Below are positions 36,376 to 43,520 of a DNA stretch of 64,000 bases, piece by piece. Source of the stretch: Amycolatopsis sp. 195334CR (GTDB lineage Bacteria > Actinomycetota > Actinomycetes > Mycobacteriales > Pseudonocardiaceae). Each line of letters begins with the position of its first letter. The stretch's first letter is position 1. The notes beneath the pieces are model-generated. The model searched no databases. It was not told where the DNA came from and saw only the letters and a program-made list of their open reading frames with translations. Location: NCBI RefSeq assembly GCF_017309385.1, contig NZ_JAFJMJ010000002.1, positions 1,984,001-2,048,000 on the forward strand, given 5' to 3'. A program made the position numbers and the translations under genes.

Positions 36376-36395
36376 TGTGGGGTGTTCGACCCACA
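36376..36395. promoter_or_regulatory. Inverted repeat upstream of the first type VII cassette
   Basis: TGTGGG-GTGTTCGA-CCCACA, perfect 6-bp arms, 45 nt upstream of the YbaB-like ATG. It may be an operator or a leader hairpin of the cassette transcript. Confidence 0.3.
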
Positions 36396-36439
36396 CCGCC
36401 TCCCTGGCCGCGGAATACCGTTCCTGCCAGGGAGGGGAC

Positions 36440-36937
36440 ATGGACGACAGGATTCTCGACCCGGACGGCGCGTCCCGGCGGCTCGCGGCCTGGAAGGGCC
36501 GGATCGGCAAGCTGGCCGCGGCCACACAGGCGATGAGCGACCAGCTGAGCCAAGCCCGCGTGACCGCCACCGACCCGGCCGGGCTGGCCAGGGTGACCGT
36601 GGATTCGACCGGGGCCCTGGTCGGCCTTCAGCTGACCGACCGGATCCGCGGCGCGGCACCGGCCGCGGTCGCGCAGGCGGTGATGACGACGCTGGCCGCG
36701 GCGCGGCGTCAGATGGCCGACCGGTCGCGGGAACTCATCACCGGCACGCTCGGCGACGGATCCCCGACGGGACAGGCGATCGCCGAGGCGGTCGGCCGCC
36801 AGTTGCGCAGCACGCCCGTCCCCGCACCGGAAACGCCGCCCGCCGAACCGAAGAGCGAGCGCCGGCGGCCGAAGCTGCCCGTCCCCGACGATGACGACGA
36901 CGGCTACGACCTGCGGTCCTACCTGCGGAGGGACTGA
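36440..36937 (+). CDS. YbaB/EbfC-family protein of a type VII secretion cassette
   Basis: A 165-aa protein. The N-terminal helix is followed by VTATDPAGLARVTVDSTGALVGLQLTDRI, the small sheet pattern of the YbaB/EbfC nucleoid-associated family, then the long helix AQAVMTTLAAARRQMADRSRELI. The C-terminal 45 residues are Pro/Asp-rich and disordered and end DLRSYLRRD. Such YbaB-like proteins are common beside ESX substrate genes in actinomycetes. A strong GGAGGGG site precedes ATG 36440. It ends 2 nt before the EspC-like gene. Confidence 0.8.
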   Translation: MDDRILDPDGASRRLAAWKGRIGKLAAATQAMSDQLSQARVTATDPAGLARVTVDSTGALVGLQLTDRIRGAAPAAVAQAVMTTLAAARRQMADRSRELITGTLGDGSPTGQAIAEAVGRQLRSTPVPAPETPPAEPKSERRRPKLPVPDDDDDGYDLRSYLRRD

Positions 36938-36939
36938 AC

Positions 36940-37260
36940 ATGGGCCAGGGATACCACGTCGACCCGGCGCAACTGCGCGCGCACGTGACCAATCTGGAGA
37001 AGCTTCGCGCGCGGTTCGACGCGATCAAGGCCGCCAGCGCGCACATCACCCGCGACGACGAGGCGTACGGCCTGCTGTGCGGCTGGATCGCCGGCGTGCT
37101 GGAAGACCGGCACCGCAAGCAGGACGAACTGATCGCGTACCTGGAGGAGAACCTGTCCATGGTGGCCGAATCCGTCCGCGCGGGCGCCGACGCGTACGAA
37201 AAGATCGAGGGCACCAACTCGGACCTCATCCGGACCGCGGGCGAGCTGGAACAGGCATGA
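36940..37260 (+). CDS. EspC/WXG100-like type VII secretion protein
   Basis: A 106-aa all-helical protein. The opening GYHVDPAQLRAHVTNLEKLRARFDAIKAA and the second helix IAYLEENLSMVAESVRAGADAYEKIEG match the EspC (T7SS_ESX_EspC) type of small secreted partner. The turn has CGWIAG rather than WXG at the exact place. It sits between the YbaB-like and the larger WXG100-like gene and overlaps the latter by ATGA. It probably forms a helical dimer or heterodimer that acts as export targeting unit for the cassette (inference). Confidence 0.8.
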   Translation: MGQGYHVDPAQLRAHVTNLEKLRARFDAIKAASAHITRDDEAYGLLCGWIAGVLEDRHRKQDELIAYLEENLSMVAESVRAGADAYEKIEGTNSDLIRTAGELEQA

Positions 37261-37958
37261 CCGGGACCTCGCTGATCGCACCGGTCGAGTCGTCACGGGA
37301 AGCGTGGACCGGGGCCGGGCTGGCCGACAGCGTCGAAAGCCTGTCCGACGCCATCAAGAGCGAAGGCTGGGTCGACGACGCGCTGGCGGGCGCGGGGCTC
37401 GCGATCGAAGTCGCGGCCACGGTGATCGACCCGTTCGGCGCGTTGCTGGCGAACGGCCTCGGCTGGGCGATGGAGCACTTCGAACCGCTGCGCGAAATGC
37501 TGGACGAGCTCACCGGCAAACCGGATGTGGCCAGGTCGCACGCGGCGACGTGGAACAACATGGCCGGCGAACTCGCCGCCGTCGCCAAGGAGCTCGACGC
37601 GAGCCTCAAAGGCGATCTGGCGGGCTGGACCAGTGAGGCGGCCGATGCTTACCAGGGGCTGATGGCCAACAACGTCGAGGCCATCGGCGGCCTCGGCGCG
37701 ATCTCCGCGGCGCTGGCGGAGGCGACCGAGGGGGCGGCCGGACTGGTCGAGTTGACCCGCGAGATCGTCCGCGACCTGATCGCGGACCTGGTCGCCCGCG
37801 TCATAGTGTGGGCCGTCGAGGCGGTTTTCGTGGTGACGCTCCCGGTGGTCGCCGCGCAGATCGCCGCCGCCGTGGTCAAGTGGTCCGCCCGGATCCTGCT
37901 GTACACCACCGCGCTGATCGACAGTCTGACCAACCTCAGCAAGCTACTCAACGATTAG
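37257..37958 (+). CDS. WXG100-like protein with C-terminal hydrophobic region
   Basis: A 233-aa protein. Residues about 90-150 form a helical hairpin: TWNNMAGELAAVAKELDASL, then LAGWTSEAADAYQ, where GWTSEAADAY occupies the WXG turn. Before it is VIDPFGALLANGLGWAMEHFEPLREML, typical of long actinomycete WXG100-like substrates. A long hydrophobic stretch follows (VFVVTLPVVAAQIAAAVVKW), which could help the toxin cross or insert in a membrane. It overlaps the EspC-like gene and lies 8 nt before the candidate toxin. It probably serves as the toxin's secretion adaptor. Confidence 0.8.
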   Translation: MTGTSLIAPVESSREAWTGAGLADSVESLSDAIKSEGWVDDALAGAGLAIEVAATVIDPFGALLANGLGWAMEHFEPLREMLDELTGKPDVARSHAATWNNMAGELAAVAKELDASLKGDLAGWTSEAADAYQGLMANNVEAIGGLGAISAALAEATEGAAGLVELTREIVRDLIADLVARVIVWAVEAVFVVTLPVVAAQIAAAVVKWSARILLYTTALIDSLTNLSKLLND

Positions 37959-37966
37959 GCAATCCG

Positions 37967-38944
37967 ATGCGCCTGTTCATCACGCTCGCGTTGGCGGTGT
38001 GGTTCGCGATGCACACCAGAAGAGGCACTGGCGGCACTTCCGCGCCCGGGAAGAAGAACAGTCAGGTTTCCGGCTCGGTCGACGCGAGTTCCAGCGTCGA
38101 ACTGGCCCAGGTCAAAACCGGGGAACTCGGCGTGAAAGGCCGTCCCACCGGTCCGTTCGCCCGATTCCCGCTGAGCCCCACCGAGGCCGCGTCCCTGCCC
38201 CAGGACGCACGAGCCTGGCGGCGGCGGGACATCCCGCGCATCCACGAAGCCGATCAGGTGCGCAAGGACGCCGCCCCCGGTATCCGGAAGGCGCTCGACG
38301 ACGCCGTCGCGGAGTTCCTGGCGCGTTCGCCCGACCAGGCGTACACCGGCGGTCGGGAAAAGCAGCTGAACGGCTGGATCGAGCAACGTGACGCGGCCAC
38401 GCGGCGCAAGCACGAACTGCAGGACCTGGCGAAAGAAGGTCCGCTCAGCGAGCAACAAAAGAAAGACCTCGCGGAGGCGAAGGAAGAAGAAGGTAAGCTT
38501 TCGAAGCTGATCGAGAATGCGCCACCCCGGCTCAACGGGCTCGAAATCCACGCCATCTTCGAGCGCAACATCAACAACCGTGGCGCGGAGATCCTCGGGC
38601 CACACGCCGAAAACTACCAGTTGCGCGCCGAAGCGCCCTACCACATCGGCGGTCGTGGACAGCATCCCGAGAACGCCCCCGCCGACCTGAAAATGGTGTA
38701 CCAGCGCCCCGACCTCGTGCTGGAAAGAATGTCCGACGGGACCGCCCAGTACACCGCGCACACCTACGACGTGAAGACCGGCAAGGCCGGAATCACTCCG
38801 GAGTGGGAGCAGAAGGTCGAACGCAACGCGCGCGGTTTGTTCCAGCCCGAGGAACTCCGGCCGACCGCGCAGGACCGCGCGGAGCTGGCCCGGATGGGCA
38901 AGGAGATCGCGGCCCACGCGAACGGCCGCCGGGTGGCGCCCTGA
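37967..38944 (+). CDS. Candidate type VII toxin with PD-(D/E)XK nuclease-like C-terminus
   Basis: A 325-aa protein. It starts with a hydrophobic segment MRLFITLALAVWFAMH, then a Ser/Lys-rich linker. A charged coiled-coil-like region lies at about 130-190 (RDAATRRKHELQDLAKEGPLS..). The C-terminal 130 residues read YHIGGRG, PDLVL (Asp249) and YDVKTGKAG (Asp268, Lys270). The order and spacing fit the PD-(D/E)XK restriction-endonuclease-like fold seen in many polymorphic toxins. It is the last secretion-cassette gene and is followed at once by a candidate immunity gene. Codons GAA, AAA and AGA are more frequent here than in neighbours, a hint of transfer. The nuclease call is an inference from motif only. 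Confidence 0.68.
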   Translation: MRLFITLALAVWFAMHTRRGTGGTSAPGKKNSQVSGSVDASSSVELAQVKTGELGVKGRPTGPFARFPLSPTEAASLPQDARAWRRRDIPRIHEADQVRKDAAPGIRKALDDAVAEFLARSPDQAYTGGREKQLNGWIEQRDAATRRKHELQDLAKEGPLSEQQKKDLAEAKEEEGKLSKLIENAPPRLNGLEIHAIFERNINNRGAEILGPHAENYQLRAEAPYHIGGRGQHPENAPADLKMVYQRPDLVLERMSDGTAQYTAHTYDVKTGKAGITPEWEQKVERNARGLFQPEELRPTAQDRAELARMGKEIAAHANGRRVAP

Positions 38945-38978
38945 CCGCACCCCGGTGGTGGTCGGATATCTTGCGCGA

Positions 38979-39641
38979 GTGGATATTCAGGTGCTGGAGG
39001 GCGCGTTCACCGAGGTGCCCACGGAGGCGGTCACCGGCATGGACCGGCGGGCGTTCGGGGAGTTCGTCGGCCCGGGTGGCGAGCTGGCTTCGTACGCTTT
39101 CGGCTGGACCACCGGGGCCGACCCGCACGTGGCCCGGCTGTCGGTCGGGATCGGCGCGGGCAACCCCGGCGGCGGGACCTTCCACGCGGTGATCTTCGTG
39201 GACGAGGGCGGGCACGCGTTCTCCCTGGTCGACGACCCGTTCGAGCGCGTGCCGCAGGGCGGCCCGGATCTGACCGCGGACCAGGCACGCGCCCACCAGG
39301 ACCTGCCGTTCGTCTGGTGGGTGACCGACCAGGTCATGCAGCGCGATCGGCGTGCCTGGTGGTTGCTGCACTGGCTGCTGCGGACCACCTGCGTCCAGAC
39401 GCTCGAAGTCTTCGAACACCGCGAGCCCGTGCTGTTCGTCCACCACGACGCCGAGGACGGCGTCTGGCAGCTCGCCGGCACCTCGGTCGCGGACGTCGGC
39501 ACCGCCAAGACCGGGCACCTGCACCACGCCATCGACGAGGACCCGAGCCTGGTCGACGTGCTCAGCCTGCCACCCGGTCGCGGTGCGACCCGGACGGGCG
39601 CCGGGCAGCCGTGGTCAGCCGGCTTCGAGGAGCTCGGCTAA
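38979..39641 (+). CDS. Candidate immunity protein, 220 aa
   Basis: Not firmly recognised. A soluble, acidic 220-aa protein with Trp-rich helices (PFVWWVTDQVMQRDRRAWWLLHWLL) and a C-terminal part EPVLFVHHDAEDGVWQLAG, EDPSLVDVLSLPPGRGATR. That pattern recurs in small actinomycete proteins resembling DUF2185-type immunity proteins, as far as I recall. It follows the toxin by 34 nt with no other gene between, the usual toxin-immunity order. GTG 38979 is preferred over GTG 38955 because the extra codons (tat, ctt, cga) are atypical; no good ribosome site is visible for either. Its 3' end overlaps the MarR remnant on the other strand. Confidence 0.62.
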   Translation: MDIQVLEGAFTEVPTEAVTGMDRRAFGEFVGPGGELASYAFGWTTGADPHVARLSVGIGAGNPGGGTFHAVIFVDEGGHAFSLVDDPFERVPQGGPDLTADQARAHQDLPFVWWVTDQVMQRDRRAWWLLHWLLRTTCVQTLEVFEHREPVLFVHHDAEDGVWQLAGTSVADVGTAKTGHLHHAIDEDPSLVDVLSLPPGRGATRTGAGQPWSAGFEELG

Positions 39642-39912
39642 CCGCCGGGTGTCTTCAAGGTAGCGCTCGTAGGGGAACCCGGCGGCGACGAGCACCGCGC
39701 GGAACTCGTCGTACAGGGGTTTCCCGTTGGCGTGGAAGGCTTTCCGCCCGGTGGCGGTGAGCGTGACCAGGCGCCGCCGGGCGTGGGCGGGGTCGACGAT
39801 GATCTCCACCAGGCCATCCGCTTCCAGGGGGCGCAGCGCCCGGCTGATCGCCGGATCCGACACCGACAACGCCTGCGCGAGCTGGTGCTGCGTCGCCGGC
39901 TTTCCGCGGACG
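39615..39912 (-). pseudogene. MarR-family regulator remnant, 5' half missing
   Basis: The minus strand encodes the second half of a MarR regulator: GKPATQHQLAQALSVSDPAISR, the recognition helix, then LEADGLVEIIVDPAHARRRLVTLTATG, the wing, and a C-terminal helix ending RRLAELLEAG. The normal first helices before the HTH are absent. Upstream of about 39912 the frame runs into sequence that is instead good membrane-protein coding on the plus strand. The frame stays open to an ATG at 40022, but that N-terminus is not MarR-like. It is called a truncated gene that lost its 5' part in a deletion shared with the next feature. Confidence 0.7.
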
Positions 39913-40116
39913 CCCTTCCTGGTCGAGATCGCCTTCGCCAACCTCGGGCTGGCGATCATGGGCTTCCGCGCCGCTTCGGCGTCGGCACGCGAGCGGGTCA
40001 CCATCGGCCTCGGCGGCGGCATGTTCCTGTGGGGTGCGCTCGCCGGACACGTCTACCCGGCCGTGATGATCGTGCTCGCCGTGCGGTCCCGGCGCCTGGC
40101 CCCCGTGGCGGCCTGA
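39913..40116 (+). pseudogene. Membrane-protein remnant (DUF6790-like), 5' half missing
   Basis: The plus strand encodes FLVEIAFANLGLAIMGF, then a charged turn and GLGGGMFLWGALAGHVYPAVMIVLAV, a two-helix C-terminal portion like the end of small DUF6790-type membrane proteins (FAN and GxxxWGxxxGH patterns, from memory). There is no start codon or ribosome site, and the N-terminal half is missing. Left of about 39912 the DNA belongs to the MarR remnant on the opposite strand. It ends 5 nt before the TMEM175-like gene. Confidence 0.6.
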
Positions 40117-40121
40117 CCACC

Positions 40122-40634
40122 ATGGAAAACCAGCACGGCGCCGACCGGCTCACCATGTTCGCCGACGCGGTGATCGCGATCGCGCTCACCCTGCTCGCAC
40201 TGGAACTTCCCGTCCCCGCCGGCGACACCACCGGCGCCATGCTGAGCTCGGCGGTGGCCCACGGCAAGGAGTACCTGGCCTTCGCGCTCAGCTTCACGGT
40301 GATCGCCGCCCACTGGCGGGCCCACCACGAGATCTTCCGCCACGTCGGTTCGCTGACGCCCCGTCTGACCAGCCTCACCCTGGTCTGGCTGTTCATGCAG
40401 GTCCTGATGCCGTTCGCCACGCGCGTGCTCACCGCCGAAGGCGCCTTCCCGCCTCGGTTCAGTTGGTACGCGCTGGTGCAGAGCTTGGTGCGCAGCGTCT
40501 GCCTGGCCGCCGTTTTCGGGGTATCGATTTCGGTTTCGTTCGTGGCGCCAGGCACCGGCGCGTACCTGTGCTGGCTCGCCGCGCCGATCGTGCTGACCGC
40601 CGCCCGCCGCGTGCAGAGGCGTGCTGCTCCCTGA
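40122..40634 (+). CDS. TMEM175-family potassium channel-like protein
   Basis: A 170-aa integral membrane protein of the DUF1211/TMEM175 family. The first helix carries the signature RLTMFADAVIAIALTLLALEL (family FSD motif read as FAD). Helix 3 region FALSFTVIAAHWRAHHEIFRHV and VWLFMQVLMPFATRVL are also typical. Members form cation channels in the cell membrane. At 170 aa it is somewhat shorter than the usual 190-210 aa. ATG 40122 starts right after the preceding remnant and lacks a clear ribosome site, so translation may once have been coupled to the lost gene. Confidence 0.85.
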   Translation: MENQHGADRLTMFADAVIAIALTLLALELPVPAGDTTGAMLSSAVAHGKEYLAFALSFTVIAAHWRAHHEIFRHVGSLTPRLTSLTLVWLFMQVLMPFATRVLTAEGAFPPRFSWYALVQSLVRSVCLAAVFGVSISVSFVAPGTGAYLCWLAAPIVLTAARRVQRRAAP

Positions 40635-40661
40635 ATGCTGCCTCGCGGCGGGAGGGCGGTG

Positions 40662-41501
40662 TCAGCGGAACGCGGCGACGTTGCGCCTGGCCCAGTCCGC
40701 GAAGGAACGCGGAGCGCGGCCGAGCACCCGCTCGACGTCCGGGCTCACGCGGAGTTCCTCGGCGGTCGGGGCGCTGATGATGTCCAGGGTGTCGTCGGCG
40801 AGTTCGGCGGGCATGCTTTGCGTCATACCGGCTTTGGCTTCCTCGCGGGTGAGTTCGTGGAACCGGATCGGCGAACCCAGTGCGGCGGCGAGGGCTTCCG
40901 TCTGCTGGCGCGGCGTGATCACCTCGGGCCCGGTCAGTTCGTACACGCCGCCGGTGTGCCGGTCGTCCAGCAGGCAGGCCGCGGCGACTTCGGCGATGTC
41001 CGCCGGGTCGACGATCGGCACGCCGGTGTCGCCGAAGGGGGCGGCGACCAGCTGCTGCGAACGGATGGATTCGGCCCACCACAAGGCGTTGGAGGCGAAG
41101 CCGCCCGGTCGCACGATCGCCCAGTCCAAACCGGACTCGCGCAGGGTGTCCTCCAGCGCGCGCATCGCGATCCGCGTGGTGCCGAACGGTCTGGTGGACA
41201 CGCCCTGCGAGGACAGCAGGACGATCCGGCGGACCCCGGCGGCCGCGGCCCGGCTGATCACGTCGGCCGGGTTGGCCCCGGTGGCGTGCAGATCGCCGGA
41301 CAGCAGGATGAACAACGCTTTCGCCCCGGCCAGTGCGGGGTCGAGGCTGGCGGGCTCGGCGAGGTCGGCCACCACGTGGCGGACGCCGTCCGGCACCGCC
41401 GCGGTGTGCCTTGACACCGCCGTCACCTCCTGACCCGCCTCGGCCAGTGCCTTCGTCAGCGGTCGGCCGACGTTCCCGGTAGCTCCGGTCACCACGATCA
41501 T
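40662..41501 (-). CDS. NmrA-like NAD(P)-binding oxidoreductase
   Basis: A 279-aa atypical SDR of the NmrA/QorB type. Seen: the cofactor loop VVTGATGNVGRPL, Arg at SRHT for NADP preference, the VLLSSQGVST strand, LDWAIVRPGGFASNALWW and YELTGPEVITPRQQTEAL near the C-terminus. Members reduce quinones or act as redox sensors. It is divergent from an HxlR regulator with two GGTA/TACC inverted repeats between them; HxlR regulators very often control such adjacent genes. Confidence 0.9.
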   Translation of the reverse strand: MIVVTGATGNVGRPLTKALAEAGQEVTAVSRHTAAVPDGVRHVVADLAEPASLDPALAGAKALFILLSGDLHATGANPADVISRAAAAGVRRIVLLSSQGVSTRPFGTTRIAMRALEDTLRESGLDWAIVRPGGFASNALWWAESIRSQQLVAAPFGDTGVPIVDPADIAEVAAACLLDDRHTGGVYELTGPEVITPRQQTEALAAALGSPIRFHELTREEAKAGMTQSMPAELADDTLDIISAPTAEELRVSPDVERVLGRAPRSFADWARRNVAAFR

Positions 41502-41551
41502 GCGACAAACTCCCTTGCGTCCGAATGTGTTCGTGACGGTAGGAGGCCGGG

Positions 41552-41582
41552 CTTACCCTTGGTAAGGACATACCTTTCGGTA
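41552..41582. promoter_or_regulatory. Two adjacent inverted repeats, candidate HxlR operators
   Basis: CTTACC-CTT-GGTAAG (41552-41566) and TACC-TTTC-GGTA (41571-41582) share TACC/GGTA half-sites and have centres about 17-18 bp apart. They lie immediately upstream of the HxlR GTG (41593) and about 50 nt from the divergent NmrA-like start. This fits cooperative binding of an HxlR dimer pair that controls both genes. Confidence 0.6.
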
Positions 41583-41592
41583 AGCTCATGAC

Positions 41593-41967
41593 GTGACCGG
41601 AGGCGTGCAGCTCACCCAGCCCGATACCAGGACCCCGTATGAGGTGTTTCACACCGACTGCCCCGCACGCGACGTGGTCGACCACGTCACCAGCAAGTGG
41701 GGCATCTGGGTACTGATCTCCCTGCTGGGCAACGACCTCCGGTTCTACGAACTGCGCGAGAGCATCCAGGGCGTCAGCGAGAAGATGCTCGCCCAGTCCC
41801 TGCGCGCGCTGGTCCAGGACGGGCTGGTGTGGCGGAAGGTCGAACCGACGACACCGCCGCAGGTCACCTACGGGCTGACCGAGTTCGGCCGGGAGGTCGG
41901 GGAGCCGCTGACGGAGTTGTTCGACCGGATCACCCGGCGGCTGCCCGCGCGCGACGCGGGCAGCTAG
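41593..41967 (+). CDS. HxlR-family transcriptional regulator
   Basis: A 124-aa winged-helix regulator. The conserved CPARDVVDHVTSKWGIWVLISLL opening contains the Cys typical of the family; then come LRFYELRESIQGVSEKMLAQSLRALVQDGLV and the wing YGLTEFGREV. Cys near residue 24 may sense electrophiles or oxidants, as in other HxlR members. GTG 41593 follows the repeats directly; the transcript may be leaderless or nearly so. The probable target is the divergent NmrA-like oxidoreductase gene. Confidence 0.92.
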   Translation: MTGGVQLTQPDTRTPYEVFHTDCPARDVVDHVTSKWGIWVLISLLGNDLRFYELRESIQGVSEKMLAQSLRALVQDGLVWRKVEPTTPPQVTYGLTEFGREVGEPLTELFDRITRRLPARDAGS

Positions 41968-41974
41968 GCCGCCG

Positions 41975-42838
41975 CTAACGGAGGAACCGGGCGAGGGTTT
42001 CGGCTAGTTGCACGGGGTTCTCCTCGGCCATGTGGTGGCCGGAGTCGATGCGGGCCGAAGTCAGTCCGCCGCTGACCCAGGGTTCCCAGACGGCGGCGGG
42101 ATCGCCGTAGAGGTGCTCCATGTCGTCCCGGGTCGACCAGGCGACCAGGGTGTCGCAGGCGATGGTGCGCCCGGCCGCCCGGTCCGCCTCGTCGTGCGCG
42201 CGGTCGATGGTGAGCCCGGCCCGGTAGTCCTCCAGCATCGCCAGCACGGTCGCCGGATCGCTGATCGCCCGCACCATGTCGCGGTAGTTGCCGGACCCCA
42301 TGCGGTTCTCGTCGGGGCGGTACCAGGCGAGGGGATCGGCGGTGATCACCCGCTCGGCGTGCGGTGAGGCGCCGAAGAAGAACCAGTGCCACCACTCCTC
42401 GGCGAACCGGGCGTCGGCGCGTTCGAGCGCTTCGAGGATCGGCACGCTGTCCAAGACGGCGAGGCGGGTCACCGCCTCGGGGTGGTCGAGGGCGGTCCGG
42501 TAGGCGACGTAACTGCCGCGGTCGTGCCCGGCGACGGCGAACCGCGGGTGGCCGAGGGCACGCATCAGGGCGACGAGGTCGGCCGCCATGGTGCGGTCGC
42601 AGTAGACCTCGTGCCGTTCGTCGGGGACGGGTTTGGCCGACCGGCCGTATCCGCGCAGGTCCGGGCACACCACGGTGAAACCCGACTCGGCGAGCAGCGG
42701 GGCCACGCGGTACCAGGTGGTGTGGGTCCGGGGATGGCCGTGCAGCAACACGACGGGTGGTCCCGTGCCGCCGCTCCGGCCGTGGATGGTCACGGTGTCG
42801 GTGATCGGGACGTCCCACTCGTCGAAGGTGTCGAACAT
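41975..42838 (-). CDS. Alpha/beta hydrolase resembling haloacetate dehalogenase
   Basis: A 287-aa hydrolase. Seen: the oxyanion region LLHGHPRTHTTW, DLRGYGRSAKP, the nucleophile elbow AGHDRGSYVAYR with Asp as nucleophile, WWHWFFFG in the cap and DSGHHMAEENP with the catalytic His. Asp nucleophile and HDRG are the haloacetate/fluoroacetate dehalogenase pattern. The second carboxylate-binding Arg of fluoroacetate dehalogenases (DRGxR) is replaced by Tyr, so another substrate, for instance an epoxide or ester, is possible. It is divergent from a TetR gene with a palindrome between. Confidence 0.85.
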   Translation of the reverse strand: MFDTFDEWDVPITDTVTIHGRSGGTGPPVVLLHGHPRTHTTWYRVAPLLAESGFTVVCPDLRGYGRSAKPVPDERHEVYCDRTMAADLVALMRALGHPRFAVAGHDRGSYVAYRTALDHPEAVTRLAVLDSVPILEALERADARFAEEWWHWFFFGASPHAERVITADPLAWYRPDENRMGSGNYRDMVRAISDPATVLAMLEDYRAGLTIDRAHDEADRAAGRTIACDTLVAWSTRDDMEHLYGDPAAVWEPWVSGGLTSARIDSGHHMAEENPVQLAETLARFLR

Positions 42839-42894
42839 GCCCCCACCATCCCATCGTCGTGGTGGCCGGGTCCCACGACCTACCTCGAGTCTGA

Positions 42895-42913
42895 GACATA
42901 CACGGCGTAGGTC
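42895..42913. promoter_or_regulatory. Imperfect palindrome, candidate TetR operator
   Basis: GACATACACGGCGTAGGTC pairs GAC-TAC with GTA-GTC around the centre. It lies 13 nt upstream of the TetR ATG and 56 nt from the divergent hydrolase start, the standard place for a TetR site that controls both genes. Confidence 0.45.
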
Positions 42914-42926
42914 ATATACTGCCCGC

Positions 42927-43520
42927 ATGTCCACGCCCCGGAGCCGGCGCGAGCAGTACTCCGACGCGACCAGGACCGCCCTGCTGGCGGCCGCCACCGC
43001 CCGGTTCGCCGAGCACGGGTACGCCGCCACCACGCTGGAGGACGTGGCCGCCGACATCCAGGCCACCCGCGGCGCGGTCTACCACCACTTCGCCAACAAG
43101 ACCGCGTTGTTCGAGGCCGTGGTGGAGGAACTCCAGATCGACCTGGTGCGTCGCATCACCGAGGCCGCGGCGGGGATGACCGATCCGTGGGAAGTGGCGT
43201 CCCGCGCGGTCGGGGTGTTCCTCGACCGGTGCTGCGATCCCGTCTACGGGCGCGTGGTCTGGCAGGAGGCACCGGTGGCCTTCGGCTTCCGGCGCTGGCT
43301 GGAGTTCGAGGAGAAGTACGCCTACGGGCTGATCGAGCGACTGGTGCGGGCGATGCTCGAGACCAGCGAGGGCGACGCGCTACCGGGGGAGCCGATGAGC
43401 CGCCTGACCTTCCACCTGCTCGGCGGGGCCGGCCTCGCGCTGGCCGAGACCGCCGAACCGGACAAACCCCGGGTGAAGGCCGAGTACCAGCAGGTCGTGC
43501 TCCGGATGCTGGGCCGGTGA
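42927..43520 (+). CDS. TetR-family regulator
   Basis: A 197-aa regulator. The HTH is LLAAATARFAEHGYAATTLEDVAADIQATRGAVYHHFANKTALFEAVVEE, the classical TetR pattern. The C-terminal half is a helical ligand domain with an aromatic pocket (WQEAPVAFGFRRWLEFEEKYAYGLIERL). It is divergent from the dehalogenase-like hydrolase, its likely target. Its stop overlaps the start of a SARP-family regulator (GTGA), so the two regulators are coupled. Confidence 0.93.
   Translation: MSTPRSRREQYSDATRTALLAAATARFAEHGYAATTLEDVAADIQATRGAVYHHFANKTALFEAVVEELQIDLVRRITEAAAGMTDPWEVASRAVGVFLDRCCDPVYGRVVWQEAPVAFGFRRWLEFEEKYAYGLIERLVRAMLETSEGDALPGEPMSRLTFHLLGGAGLALAETAEPDKPRVKAEYQQVVLRMLGR

Noticed and set aside
38955..38978. 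Longer start for the candidate immunity gene
   Set aside because: The eight extra codons include tat, ctt and cga, unusual for this genome, and no ribosome site precedes GTG 38955; it remains possible.
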